From assembly GCA_928212115.1 (NCBI GenBank), contig CAKMRJ010005523.1:140471569-140535568 (forward strand): DNA of 64,000 nt. The letters are read 5' to 3'. Both the position numbers and the translations under genes were made by a program. This DNA is from Lactuca virosa (lineage: Eukaryota; Streptophyta; Magnoliopsida; Asterales; Asteraceae). The first letter of the stretch is position 1. Each line of letters opens with the position of its first letter. A model generated the notes under the pieces. The model was not told where the DNA came from, ran no database searches, and saw nothing but the letters and a program-made list of their open reading frames with translations. This document shows positions 31,698 through 42,251 of the stretch, piece after piece.

Positions 31698-34600
31698 TAT
31701 ACTCCCACTGGCCTTGACATATACACATGATCATCTTCATTTCGCAGAAAGCCAAACTCTTTGACCTTCTCGTCAAAACAAAGATTCCATCTGCGAGACG
31801 CTTGCTTTAATCCATAAATGGATTTCTCAAGCTTGCACACTCTATTTGGATGCTTTGCATCGACAAAACCCTCTGGCTGATTCATGTAAACATCCTCAGC
31901 CAACTTCCCATTTAGGAAAGCGGTTTTTACGTCCATCTGCCAAATTTCATAATCATGAAACGCAGCTATCGCAAGCATTACCCTAATAGACTTTATTTTC
32001 GCAACTGGTGAGAAGGTCTCATCATAGTCAACTCCAGGAGTTTGAGTAAAGCCCTTCGCGACCAATCGCGCTTTATAAGTGTGCACTTTCCCATCCATGT
32101 CTGTCTTCTTCTTGAAGATCCACTTGCACCCGACCGTCTTACGACCTGGCACATTGTCAACCAAATTCCAAACTTGGTTGTCATACATGGACTGAATCTC
32201 GCTATCCATTGCCTCTTTCCATTTAACAGACTCTGGGCCTGCCATGGCTTCCTTGTAGCTGTTAGGTTCGTCCAGATTTACTAGTGTACTATCACTAATA
32301 AACGTATCCCCGTCAGTAGTAATATGGAAACCATAAAACTGGGGTGGAACAAAAACTCTACTTGAACGTCTAAGAGGTAGGGACTGGTCAATAGGTTCAA
32401 CAGGAGTTTCCTCCTCAGGTTGCATGCCAGTGTCAGAGGTTCCTTCTTCTCCTGACTCTTGAAGCTCTTCAAGGTCAATCTGACTCCCACTGTCTCCTTG
32501 GCTTATGAGTTCTCTTTCTCTGAAAACCCCTCTCCTAGCAACAAAGACAACATTTTCATTTGGTCTATAGAAGAGATAACCAAAAGACTTCTGTGGATAG
32601 CCGATGAAATAACACTTCTCACTACGAGGTTCTAGCTTGTCGTGAGTCTCTCGTCTTACGAAAGCTTCACAACCCCAAACCTTGATATGTGCTAACGAGG
32701 GAGCTTTCCCTGTCCACATCTCGTGAGGCGTTTTGGTAACCTTCTTGGTGGGAACTAAGTTAAGGATATGGGCGACAGTCTCCAAGGCATACCCCCAGAA
32801 TGAGATTGGTAACGAAGCACGACTCATCATAGAGCGAACCATGTCCAACAAGGTTCGATTACGTCTCTCAGCCACACCATTCAATTGTGGCGTTCTAGGA
32901 GGCGTCAATTGTGAAACTATTCCACACTCTTTCAGATAGTCGTGAAACTCAAGACTTAGGTACTCTCCCCCTCGATCAGATCGAAGCATCTTGATTTTCC
33001 TGCCCAACTGATTCTCCACTTCATTCTTGAACTCTTTGAACTTTTCAAAAGTTTCTGACTTTTGCTTGATTAAGTAGATATATCCATATCTGCTATAATC
33101 GTCTGTAAAAGTCACGTAGAAGCGACAAGCGTCCCTTGTGGTGGATCTAAAGGGTCCACATACATCTGTGTGTATGAGATCCAATACACCCTCACCCCTT
33201 TCACATGTGCCAGTAAAGGGTGACTTGGTCATCTTCCCAAGTAAACAAGACTCACACACGTCATCGTCCCTAAGGTCGAAAGACTCCAAGACTCCATCCT
33301 TTTGGAGTTGGGCTATGCGTTTCTTGTTCACATGGCCAAGGCGACAATGCCACAAGCATGCTTTGTCCAAACTTGTGGACGAATCAATATTCAAAACATC
33401 ATTTCCTAAATTATCAATAACTAACACAGATTCATAAATCCCATTACAAGGTAATGCATTGAAATAAAAGACACCATTCAAATAAGCATTAATAGAACCA
33501 TTACTATTATCAAATGAATATCTGAAACCTTGTCTAAACAAACCATGAAAAGAAATGATGTTTCTTGCCATATCTGGCGAATAGCAACAATTATTTAAAT
33601 CTAGCCCTAACCCATTACTCAACACTAAGGAATAAACTCCGATCTTGGTTACTGGTGAAGACTTCTTGTTTCCCATGATCAAGCTTATCCTTCCATGCTC
33701 CACTTCCCTACTTCTTTTTAGGCCCTGCATATCAGAACAAATGTGGTAACCACACCCTGTATCAAGAACCCATGAAGTAGCAAATGATGAGTTATTAGAT
33801 TTAATTAAATACATACCTGCGAAGGTGGGTTTTATCTTCCCATCCTTAATATCTTGCAGATATTTAGGGCAGCTTCGTTTCCAGTGGCCCTTCTGGTGGC
33901 AATAGAAGCACTCTGCTTCCTTGGGGTCAGAAGAGGGCTTAACAGAACCTGCTTTGGTCCCACTAGAAGAAGAACCATCTTGGGTCTTACCCTTATGGTG
34001 GCTCTTGTAAGGAGCCTTCCTCTTCTTTCCCTTTCCTTGGCCAATTGCCAACACAGGAGCAGCTACAGTAGAGGATGATGCAACAGATTTGTCCTTGAGG
34101 TTGCTCTCAGCTGTCCTCATGAGCCCTTGAAGCTTACTTAGGGTGACCTCTTCCTTATTCATGTGGTAGGTCATTCTGAACTGGCTGTAGCAGGAAGGCA
34201 AGGAGTGGAGGATGATGTCGATAGCCAAATCCTCATCAAACTTAACATTAAGTTTGAGAAGACGATCAACATATCTTTGCATTCTTTGCAAATGAGCAGT
34301 TAGGGATTCTCCACTCCCCATCTTAGCGGTGATCATGTTGGTGATGATCTCATAGCGCTCTTGCCTCGCGCTCTGGTGGTACCTGTCCAGCAAATCTTGA
34401 TGCATCTCATATGGATACATGTCCTCATAGGACTTTTGGAGTTCGAGGTTCATGGTGGCCAACATGATGCAATGAACTTTCGTTGCATCACGCTCGTGGG
34501 CCTCAAAGGCGGCCATCTCTTCAGGAGTAGCTTCTTCTGGGTTGATCCTTTCAAGCTTCTCGTCTAGGACATATTCTTTGTCCTCATAACGAGTTATCAT

Positions 34601-34714
34601 GCGAATGTATCTCATCCACTCGTTGAAGTTCGAGCCATCAAATGTCACTTTTTGACACAGGTTCATCAACGAGAATGACCCAGAAGTGTTGTTGTTTGCG
34701 TTTGCGTTTGACAT
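31697..34714 (-). CDS. Young copia gag-pol polyprotein, up to mid-RT
   Basis: 1005 codons from Met at 34714. Domains in order: gag (1-215); CCHC knuckle CFYCHQKGHWKRSC (about 269-282); aspartic protease LDTG (about 317-320); GAG-pre-integrase LWHCRLGH...CESC (454-490); integrase core with Asp517, Asp580 (RSDRGGEY) and Glu616 in D,D-35-E spacing; and RT from about 840 with DVKTAFLNGKL and YGLKQASRRWN. A frame change near 31728 cuts RT just before YVDD, so this copy makes no complete RT by itself. Everything else is open. Confidence 0.95.
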   Translation of the reverse strand: MSNANANNNTSGSFSLMNLCQKVTFDGSNFNEWMRYIRMITRYEDKEYVLDEKLERINPEEATPEEMAAFEAHERDATKVHCIMLATMNLELQKSYEDMYPYEMHQDLLDRYHQSARQERYEIITNMITAKMGSGESLTAHLQRMQRYVDRLLKLNVKFDEDLAIDIILHSLPSCYSQFRMTYHMNKEEVTLSKLQGLMRTAESNLKDKSVASSSTVAAPVLAIGQGKGKKRKAPYKSHHKGKTQDGSSSSGTKAGSVKPSSDPKEAECFYCHQKGHWKRSCPKYLQDIKDGKIKPTFAGMYLIKSNNSSFATSWVLDTGCGYHICSDMQGLKRSREVEHGRISLIMGNKKSSPVTKIGVYSLVLSNGLGLDLNNCCYSPDMARNIISFHGLFRQGFRYSFDNSNGSINAYLNGVFYFNALPCNGIYESVLVIDNLGNDVLNIDSSTSLDKACLWHCRLGHVNKKRIAQLQKDGVLESFDLRDDDVCESCLLGKMTKSPFTGTCERGEGVLDLIHTDVCGPFRSTTRDACRFYVTFTDDYSRYGYIYLIKQKSETFEKFKEFKNEVENQLGRKIKMLRSDRGGEYLSLEFHDYLKECGIVSQLTPPRTPQLNGVAERRNRTLLDMVRSMMSRASLPISFWGYALETVAHILNLVPTKKVTKTPHEMWTGKAPSLAHIKVWGCEAFVRRETHDKLEPRSEKCYFIGYPQKSFGYLFYRPNENVVFVARRGVFRERELISQGDSGSQIDLEELQESGEEGTSDTGMQPEEETPVEPIDQSLPLRRSSRVFVPPQFYGFHITTDGDTFISDSTLVNLDEPNSYKEAMAGPESVKWKEAMDSEIQSMYDNQVWNLVDNVPGRKTVGCKWIFKKKTDMDGKVHTYKARLVAKGFTQTPGVDYDETFSPVAKIKSIRVMLAIAAFHDYEIWQMDVKTAFLNGKLAEDVYMNQPEGFVDAKHPNRVCKLEKSIYGLKQASRRWNLCFDEKVKEFGFLRNEDDHVYMSRPVGV

Positions 34715-36084
34715 CTGAAATAGAAAGGAACAAAGTTTGATTAGAATGAATCCCTAATTAAACACCCACATGAGAAATTAGGGCTAGGATCCAACAACAT
34801 TATTTACAACTTAGAAAAGGGATGCCGTAATCTAAAAGTAAATAATTTGAAGGTAAGTGAATGACGATTCACTAATTTTCACCATAAAAAACGAAAGAGG
34901 TTAAGTTTTAAATGTATTTGAAAATTCCTAGATTTCTTTTGAGATTCATTGAACATTTCAACGGCATGTTTAAATCTCGATATGCACTTCAAATTTGCGA
35001 CTGGGATGCCGAGGATCGCAAACAAGTTTGTGAATAACCATGCGAATCATCATGGTGCACTCAATGTCTTCATCACCTAATCAATGTGCTGGTTAGCCAC
35101 GCACGCTCCATTGATCTATGATAAGACATCGAGCCACCCTTTGTCACCAATGTCAATCCCAAATTAGTGTGCTGGTTAACCACGCACGCTCCACTAACGT
35201 TTGACAGGGGTACAAAGTGTAATTCCATGGAATAGCATCATTTTCACATTTTACCCTAAAGTAACTAAGAGTGGGAATTTGTAAAACAATGTAGTTACTT
35301 TAATATTTCCATTATACTTATAATGAGGAATTAAGTGCCCTATCCTATCCGTTCGGCTAACGACCATCCACCAGTCAAGCAAGCGGTAGATGTGAGTGTA
35401 CATCCATTAAGCGCCATTTTATAGGCAGCAACCTTATACCCACCTTATAGACTGGCTTCGTGAATGAGGCCTACTAGCGATAAGACTAGCTTATTCTTAT
35501 ACATATATATAATAATTAATCTTATAATATCATAATTGTATAAGGGTGTATTTTAAAACATTTTAAAATACTAGTGTCTTTGTTGCATTTAAAATTTTCG
35601 AAAATTAGACAATTTAATTTAAAATTTTAAACACCAAAAATCTTTGATTTAATAATTATCAAAATTAAACAATTAATTTAAATTATTAAATCATGGAGGA
35701 TTATCATAAAATTAAACAATTAATTTATCCTAATCCTTTTTATCCCCTAGATTTCAAAATTTATGGAAAGGATAATTCAAGATCTTCAATTATCTAGTTC
35801 AAACAATTAAGTTGATAATCACAAAGATGGCATTATCCAAATCCCTAAAATTTTGGGATCTTGTCTTGGGGGGCAAGGGATTTTCGAAATCCCTAGGGTT
35901 TCATAACCCTAATTTCGAAATTTGGAGGCTAGGCAAAAAGGGTTTAAGAACCCTACAAAAATCGCCAACTAGGGTTTCTTAACCCTATTTTCGAAAAACA
36001 CCAAGCCTTAGGGTTTACTTGCCATAAATCCTAATTTGTCAAATTCATAATATGTATCAAATCAAATTGAAAACAAAAACCAAA
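34715..36084 (-). other. Young copia 5' leader
   Basis: About 1.37 kb of non-coding leader between PBS and gag. Two copies of a conserved hairpin (GTGCTGG-TTAG/TTAA-CCACGCAC on the plus strand, about 35079 and 35168) lie at 35070-35205. Copia G has the same hairpins in its leader. The rest is AT-rich. Confidence 0.7.
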
Positions 36085-36097
36085 GGCTCTGATACCA
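36085..36097 (-). promoter_or_regulatory. Young copia primer binding site
   Basis: Minus strand TGGTATCAGAGCC, an exact initiator-tRNA-Met PBS, one base after the LTR. Confidence 0.95.
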
Positions 36098-36098
36098 C

Positions 36099-36894
36099 TG
36101 ATAGGTTTTATACAAACAATCCTATGTGTGCATGCAACCCTAATTTGATCTATGTTTTCACTATAAGACATACAACTATATGAACACAAAATAAACCCTA
36201 GCATGATTCTATAATTTTTGAAAATTATATAGAAGTGTAGTAGACATATCTTTGTTGTTATATAGCAATAACAACTAGTTTCCTTGATCTCTTGAACTCT
36301 TGAAAGCAAGCACCACAATTGTAATGCCTCTAATGGCTCACAAACACCTTGAAGCAAGAAGGCAATTAAGAGAGAGAGGGGAAGGATGCTAATTTCGGCC
36401 CTAGGGTTTCCCTTGGAATCAAGTGGCCTAAAATTGAAGCATAGGGCATCTATTTATACTGTAGGGTGCTAGGGTTTCAGTCTAAACCCTAATGGATAGC
36501 TTAGCCACCAAGCAGCCCAAGGAACCTTCTGGAATGAGGCCCTTGGACGAAAATATGATGATCCCTCATCATAATTTCGTTCCCCCTTAGTCCATTAGGT
36601 TTCCCAGCCCAAAACTCAACTATCACACATTTGACAGTTTATACCCCTTTATTTAATTAATCTCTTTTAGTCACCAAATTAATTCCTAATTAATTTATGA
36701 CTAATACTAATTAAATAAATATGATTTCTCCTTTAATATATTATTCTTATAATATATTAATAAACCATAATATCTTCTCTCTCATATCAAATTACCTTGT
36801 CAAGTTGCTTTGGTGAAGGCAACCCAAAAGGACCATGCACACTCGGGTCAAGTACATACCAAATATAGTTACAGACTTAGACACTAATCCAACA
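36099..36894 (-). repeat. Young copia 5' LTR
   Basis: 796 bp, almost identical to 29057-29853. Confidence 0.97.
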
Positions 36895-36899
36895 AATTG

Positions 36900-38641
36900 A
36901 AGGTCTCAATCTTTACTGTGGCTGACGAATCCTTATTCCCACTTCCAATCTTACAGTACCACTGAAGTCTAACCGAACACAGCCCATGCAAAAATACAAT
37001 TCTCTTGAACATCCGATGACCAACCACTTATGCGCCTAGCACCCGCAACTGACACTACCCTCTTCATGTTACCAGTCCTGTCCTAGCAACAGTAGTGCCT
37101 TGAACTCCAAAGTTCATCCATAGACAATTACCGACCATACCTGAACCAGGATAGAACCCCTGAACGTTGACTTTACTGGAGAACTATCACTCCAACCCTG
37201 ACCGAGTATCCTTTAAATAATACTCCTGCATAGATCCCGACAAAGATCCGGAATGATAACGGTACGCACGGAACCCACTCCGCAAGATGCGTCTCTCTGT
37301 GGGTTCATCAAGGACCTTTCGGCATGCAGGATGGCATATATGATCCTTGATAACCCAAACACTAGCATAAAACCGTCCCGAGATCTGACTTATCCAAACT
37401 CACTCACAATTCCAAAGCGATATGTATTCCCAACATCCATCTAGCAGCAGTAGAAGACGACATACCCGCAACATCTGGAGGAATACTGATCACCCTCAGC
37501 TGACATGATCAACCATGCCACACCTGTAGCAGCCTAAACCCTTGGAGCGACAAACTCCCTTGTGCACTATCATGTACGTGGTGCACTGACTCAGGCCCTG
37601 CTGGCCTTTCACCCGATGATCAGAAGTCATGGGTCTCTTCCCGGGATCCTCTACTATACGCACCTATCACGAACTTCTCTTCTCAAAGTGCTCCAAATCG
37701 ATCTCGCATTTGCAACCTCTTCGAAATCATATCCTTCAGGGTCTGACACCCTGTCACGCTCACTAGCTTGCTTACCAATGGCTAAGTTGCAACAACTGGA
37801 ACATCCTCTGTCCCCACACTGGGTCACAAACTCTTCCCTGAAGCTTCTTAGATTCTCCAAGACTCTCACTGATTCGAGTATGGATCATGTGCTTTCAGTA
37901 GTACGGGCCCAATACTACCTTCCACACCTATCCATACTTTCCTCAGCAATCCTCCTGGATCCTCCAAGTCACTTCCTTAACTGGTACACCCAAGTCTCAC
38001 TGAGCCTCACTACTAACCCACTGAATCATATCCTAGGCTTCCCTAGGTTCTCGATCTCGTCCTGCCATCCGCTGCTGAAGAACTCTCCACGATGCCAGTC
38101 ATCTACCTCCTGGATGTCGTCACATCCACTTAGTAGCTGACCCCCATCACTTAAGAGTTCCACAAAGCACAAAGCAAGCAACATTCAGACAATGAAAAAA
38201 AATCTAACCAACGTATTCTAATCAAATCAATCTATCCTCTTGTCAGGGATCTATACTAGCATGCAATTCTAAGGCTCACGCAATCAGGCATAACCTTAAC
38301 AGGCTATCCTATCACTAATTGATCAGTACTATCATGCAGCTCAACAAGCACATACAGCAGGCATGTAAGGCATCCTCCCTAGATCCTTAGCCCTAATATA
38401 GCATGCAGTTCTCATAATCATATCATATCATAACATAACATGTATACGTATTTTGGGGAAAACTTACTTGAGCTCGGCTGATTGCACGCATCACACACCT
38501 TGTTCTTTTCAAAGTTCTTTTCTCCGTCCAAATTCTTTTCAAATTCTTTTTATAAAATGATTTTCTTTTGACAATTTTCATACCAAGCCCTCAGTTTGAG
38601 TCCACACACACTCGAGAGTGTGCCTGAATCCCTCAAACCAA
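36900..38641 (-). other. Gypsy A leader region without gag
   Basis: No gag frame is found on the minus strand. The plus-strand frame at 37562-38140 is a chance frame. The leader hairpin shared with gypsies C and E lies at 37898-37918 (minus strand GTAGTAT, loop with GGGCCC, GTACTAC), inside conserved GGTGTGGAAGG and CTGAAAGCAC flanks. The element thus keeps the RNA signal while lacking genes. Confidence 0.6.
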
Positions 38642-38654
38642 GGCTCTGATACCA
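38642..38654 (-). promoter_or_regulatory. Gypsy A primer binding site
   Basis: Minus strand TGGTATCAGAGCC next to the LTR start at 38658. Confidence 0.9.
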
Positions 38655-38657
38655 ACT

Positions 38658-40963
38658 TGTAACATCCCAAAATTCAAGGCCAAAAATTTTGTTTTGATTA
38701 AGTTATAATATAAAACCATCAGTAATAAAACATTCATATTCATATCTCATGTCAAAACCAAAGTGTCAATAATCAAGCATTTTATGATAAAACCATATCA
38801 GAGTGTAATCCCAAAGATCTCATGTGCGGAAAACGTAGTGTGATGCGCTGCGATCAAGCCGACTCCTTTCCTTTGAAAACGAGTACCTGAAACCAAAACT
38901 GTAAACCGTAAGCATGAAGCTTAGTGAGTTCCCCCATCATACCACATACCACATAATACCATCGGTATCTTTCAACCGGTAACTGCCATCAGTATCTTTC
39001 AACCGGTATCCGACATCGGCATCTTTCAACCGGTATCCGCCATCGGTATCTTTCAACCGGTAACCGGGGACTATTTCACCCCCTACCACTATCATTTAAT
39101 AACAGGATATAATCATACAGTCAGGCATATATGGGGTACTGACCTACCCTTCGATCCTAACGACCGAGTCAGGGAAGAACTATTCCCTGCTACTACCACT
39201 GACACACATAGCATATCACATAAGCATATCTAATAAGCATATCACATAAGCATATCTCATGAGCATATCACATAAACATACCAAGATAATTATCACAAAG
39301 ACAATTATCTACCAACTAGCCCTGTTGGTAGGCCGACATTGTGGCCTTAGACCCACCCCTACTGGATGGTAACTCACCTCACACTGCTGAAGTCCCGTAG
39401 ACACAATCCCACACTGCTGAAGTCCCGCAGACTCAACCCCAGCTGCTGGCTGACAGATTCCCGAGCTGTCAACATCAAACATCACCCAATTAATAATTGG
39501 GTTCCACTACATAACCATAAGTACATTCTTTGGGTAATAACTACATTACCCCTAGCTTGGCTTATTCAAGCCCAAGGCCCAAGCCATAGGCCCAAAGTCA
39601 ATTAGAAATCAAAGCCCAACATATGGCCCAATTTTCCAAATTGGGCCTAGGCCTATACATGGTCTTATTCTAAGACCCAACATCATATAATCATTAAGGC
39701 CCAAACTATGGCCCATCTATGGCCCAATTTTCCAACTTGGGCCCAAACCCTTATATGGGCCTTACCCTAAGCCCATCAACATATTCTAGTCCATATGATT
39801 ATTCTTGGATGACCCATTAGTAATCCAATCATCAAGGCCCAACTGAAAGGCCCAATAATAAACCCAAGTGAAATTAGGGTTTCTCATAAAATGGTGATTA
39901 GGGTTAAGTTTCCTACTTAACCCATTAAGGACTTAATCCATTAAGGACTTAATCAATTAAGTCCAATGTTGACTTAGGTTGATTGCAATGATTATTAATT
40001 AATATTATGAAATTATTAATTAATCCCGATGCGATCCCGATAAACCCCAAATTAGGGTTTCATGGCATTAGGGTTTTCCAAACCCTAATTAGGGTTTCCA
40101 ACCCAACTTAGCCAAATAGGCCCATTAGCTAAGTCCTTAGATCCATTAGGGTCCATTAAACCCATTAGACACGTGTTTGGGCTTTAATGTCAATTAGGGC
40201 TTCGTTGGGCCCATTAGGGTTTATGTCCCTTGTCCAAACACCACAAACGAGTCACCATACAATGAGGCACACCACCACCCGACACGGCGGCCGGTGGCGG
40301 CAGCCACCACCACACGGTGGTGGTTTCGAGATTTCTATTATTATTTTGGCACCATTACAATGTACAACTCGATAATACACACACACATACACACTAAAAA
40401 TAACACACGCGCACACACACAGACACCCCTATGGTCGCCGGTGGTGGCAGAAAAGCTATAACCGGCGGTAACCACCATGGTTGGCTGCCATGGTGGTGCA
40501 CTTGCTTTCCGGCGAAACAAACCTCCCAAGCACACATATCACACACCAACAGTGGAAATACAGCTACATACACACACCCGGTTGCAAAAATAACCCAGCC
40601 ACCCTCTTGGTGGCGTATGGCGGCCGACAGTGACGGTAGCACATACAATCATCGACGGCAGCAACGGATGGAGCTTGAAGGCGTCATAGAAGCAGCTAAC
40701 GGCGGCAGTGAACCTGTGACGACGCAACAGGAAAGAAGGAGGTGGCGGCGACACCTTCACGATTTGGTTACGCCCCCGACAACCACACCGCGAAGGCGCT
40801 CAATACCAAGGCAGCAGGCGGCGGTCTTGTCGTCGTCGAAACGCAGCATCAGTAGCGCACGCCATGGCGGTGGTTACGACCCTGGTAGTCCTCTTGGCCG
40901 TTCACGGGTTACACTTTGGTTTCGGTGGGGTTCTCCGGCTATTCACAGCGTCACAGGCGGCAT
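38658..40963 (-). repeat. Gypsy A 5' LTR, truncated
   Basis: It matches 23138-25400 of the left LTR until GGCGGCAT (40963), where it passes directly into copia B integrase. About 0.65 kb of LTR, including the promoter, is lost. Donor and acceptor are kept (39377, 38887). Confidence 0.9.
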
Positions 40964-42251
40964 AATGGTACTTTCACTTGTTTGAACCTTCTTCATGTAG
41001 TTGTCATCAAAGGTTACATAGTAGGATTCTTCAATACGTTTGGAGCGTTTATTCAAAACCCTATATGCATTTGAAGTGAGTGAATAACCAAGAAAAATTC
41101 CCTCATCGGCTTTGACGTCGAACTTGTTTCGGTTCTCTTTGGAGTTGAAAATGAAGAATCTTGAACCGAACACATGGAAAAACTTAACGTTGGGCTTCCG
41201 ATTGTTCAGAATCTCATATGGAGTGATGGGGAATCGTTTGTTAAGTATAGTGGAAGAGAAGCGAAGCTCAGCATGGTTCGGGCTGCCTCACATAAGGAAC
41301 GGTTTTGTCTTTCAACAATTCCATTATGTTGTGGTGTATAGGGAGCCGAGAAGTTGTGAGATATCCCCTTTTCAGCCAGAAAATCTTCAAAATCTTTATT
41401 CTTGAATTCAAGCCCATTGTCGCTTCTAATATTCATCACCATCTTTCGCAGCTGCAGTTCCACTTGCTTGATAAACGCCTTCAACTTGGAGTCGCGTCTG
41501 ATTTCTGTTTAAGAAAGAAAACCCAGGTGAAGCGTGAAAAATCATCTACTATGACAAGAATGAACTTACTGCCACCGATGCTTTCGATAGCCGAAGGTCC
41601 ATATAAGTCAATATACAGAAGTTCAAGAGCTTCAACAATCTTTGTATTGATACGTGTAGGATGGCTCTTTCTGCTTTGTTTGCCCATCTCACATGCTGCA
41701 CACAGGTGTTCCTTATCAAACTTGAGAAGAGGAAGGCCTCGAACATGATCACCAAGCACCAACTTATTAATGTCTTTGAATTTCAGGTGCGATAGGCATC
41801 GATGCCATAACCAGCTTTCATCAGAGTTCGCCTTTGACAACAGGCATATTGTTGGTTTTCCTCGAATTGGGTTGAGATTTAAAGGATACATCTCTCCCTT
41901 GCGTTCAGACTTCAACAAAACTCTTTTGGATTGCTTTTCAATAATTTCTGATCCCTCATCATCGAATGACACTTTCAAACCGGTTCCCACAACCAATTGA
42001 GATACACTGATGAGGTTGTGCTGCAATCCTTCTACGTAAGCCACTTTTCGAATTGTGAATTCTCCGTTGGTTATCATTCCATATCCTTTGATTGTGCCAT
42101 AAGAATTGTTTCCATACTTCACACATCCACCATCCTTAAGGGACCGAAACTCCCTCAGCTCTTCCCTCCTTCCTGTCATGTGACGTGAGCAGCCACTGTC
42201 TATGTACCATTCGTCATCGAACTGCTCGTCACTTATAACCTGCAAATTCAA
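40964..42251 (-). pseudogene. Copia B protease and integrase, truncated
   Basis: Read downward from 42251: protease IDSGCSRHMTG (DSG) near 42200; pre-integrase LWHRCLSHLKF...CAACEMGKQ near 41700; the integrase core start LYIDLYGPS and VDDFSRFTWVF; then, after a frame change near 41484, NIRSDNGLEF and HNGIVERQNRS; then the C-terminal FGSRFFIFNSKENRNKFD (41173). The sequence stops at the deletion junction 40963. RT, RNase H and the 3' LTR are missing. Confidence 0.85.

Larger units (their letters stand above)
29057..36894 (-). mobile_element. Full-length young Ty1/copia element, TSD AATTG
   Basis: LTRs at 29057-29853 and 36099-36894 differ by about four substitutions and one 1-bp gap in 797 bp. 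The 5-bp duplication AATTG is at 29052-29056 and 36895-36899. PBS, gag, protease, integrase, RT and RNase H are in Ty1/copia order. About 0.5 percent LTR divergence implies a recent insertion, a few hundred thousand years at the usual plant LTR rates. It is the youngest datable insertion in the window. Confidence 0.97.
23138..40963 (-). mobile_element. Gypsy A, large element with 2.9-kb LTR, mostly non-coding
   Basis: The 3' LTR is 23138-26058. A PBS (38642-38654) adjoins the truncated 5' LTR (38658-40963). The internal region has no gag or integrase frame, only a reverse-transcriptase relic (28404-28830), a minisatellite and two copia insertions. It is therefore probably a non-autonomous, LARD-like element mobilised in trans. 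The LTRs agree at roughly 97 percent by eye and differ in the number of a 26-bp repeat. Confidence 0.8.

Noticed and set aside
37562..38140. 192-codon plus-strand frame in gypsy A leader
   Set aside because: It is antisense to the element, has no known domain and overlaps the conserved leader hairpin. It is likely chance in a C-rich strand.
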